A stretch of 5,165 bases of DNA, from assembly GCA_029942205.1 (NCBI GenBank), contig JAOZTL010000260.1, positions 1-5,165 of the forward strand, written 5' to 3'. Source of the stretch: Bacteroidales bacterium. Its GTDB lineage: Bacteria > Bacteroidota > Bacteroidia > Bacteroidales > JAOZTL01. A program made the translations under genes and the position numbers. Under the pieces are notes generated by a model, which saw nothing but the letters and a program-made list of their open reading frames with translations, ran no database searches and was not told where the DNA came from. Shown here in pieces: positions 4,939 to 5,165 of this stretch; the stretch's first letter is position 1; each line of letters starts with the position of its first letter.

Positions 4939-5165
4939 TTATTGATTGAAATAAAAATCACCAAAAATGGATGAATTTTCCCATGGAACTTGTTGTTTTT
5001 GTGATTTATCATACACATTTTTACGAACTTGTTTGAATAAGTCTTCTATTTTTAGACCATTAATACGCATCGCTTTAAGTAGTTCTTGGGTGTACAATCC
5101 GTTTTGTCCAGTACCGTCGGCAGCAACCGAACCAGGCGAGGTCGCATAAGCAATAAATGTACCTT
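4939..5165 (-). CDS. Caspase-like (C14) protein, C-terminal part, cut by right window edge
   Basis: The minus strand is open from the window edge for 74 residues to the TAA at 4939-4941. It contains GTFIAYATSPGSVAADGTG, then NGLYTQELLKAM, a helix with LKIEDLFKQVRKNV, and QVPWENSSIFGDFYF. This order is characteristic of the C-terminal (p10-like) part of bacterial caspase-like/metacaspase domains (peptidase C14), where the YATSPG strand and the PWExSS segment line the substrate pocket. The catalytic His and Cys would lie upstream, outside the window, so activity and any further domains cannot be judged. The protein ends right after the caspase fold, so no domain follows it. Its stop lies 190 bp before the peptidase start on the same strand, making co-expression of the two cysteine peptidases possible. 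It is confidently coding; plus-strand open frames here are shadows. Confidence 0.88.
   Translation of the reverse strand, partial: GTFIAYATSPGSVAADGTGQNGLYTQELLKAMRINGLKIEDLFKQVRKNVYDKSQKQQVPWENSSIFGDFYFNQ

Noticed and set aside
4967..5149. 60-codon plus-strand open frame
   Set aside because: It is antisense to the caspase-like C-terminus, which is strongly supported by its motifs.

Overview
The window is AT-rich bacterial DNA that looks like Bacteroidota, probably a Cytophagales- or Flavobacteria-type genome. Starts have no Shine-Dalgarno sequence and only A/T-rich leaders. A perfect TAnnTTTG (-7 type) promoter box lies upstream of one gene. Stops are all TAA, and the protein families (DciA/DUF721, secreted thioredoxin-fold proteins, papain-like peptidase with a DUF4384-like tail, caspase-like protein) are typical of that phylum. 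No rRNA, tRNA, CRISPR array or insertion sequence is visible.

Layout from left to right: the N-terminal 45 codons of a DciA/DUF721 helicase-loader-like gene run off the left edge on the minus strand (1-136). It is divergent from a Cof-type HAD phosphatase gene (215-1048, plus). That gene converges on a secreted protein made of two tandem thioredoxin-like domains with no intact CxxC (1117-2148, minus); a weak bidirectional terminator hairpin sits at the junction. A 481-bp non-coding stretch (2149-2629) holds several tiny hairpins with the same C-GAA-G core and a probable promoter for a hemolysin III/PAQR-family membrane protein (2630-3277, plus). That gene converges on a papain-like (C1) secreted peptidase, with a strong bidirectional terminator between them (3295-3319). 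The right edge holds the C-terminal 74 residues of a caspase-like (C14) protein (4939 to beyond 5165, minus), upstream of the peptidase on the same strand and separated by 190 bp containing a long perfect inverted repeat.

The most notable observation is at the peptidase 3' end. The open frame stops at 3621-3623, but the same frame continues with recognisable protein for 81 more codons to a TAA at 3375-3377. It is interrupted by three further TAA codons and contains no frameshift. The gene therefore appears to be a longer peptidase-DUF4384 protein whose C-terminus has been cut off by in-frame nonsense codons, while the catalytic domain keeps its Gln, Cys, His and Asn residues.

Functionally the left part (DciA-like, HAD) is ordinary housekeeping. 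The right part is a cell-envelope or secreted set: thioredoxin-fold protein, PAQR membrane protein, papain-like peptidase and caspase-like protein. The two cysteine-peptidase genes in tandem may act together, but that is inference from proximity only.
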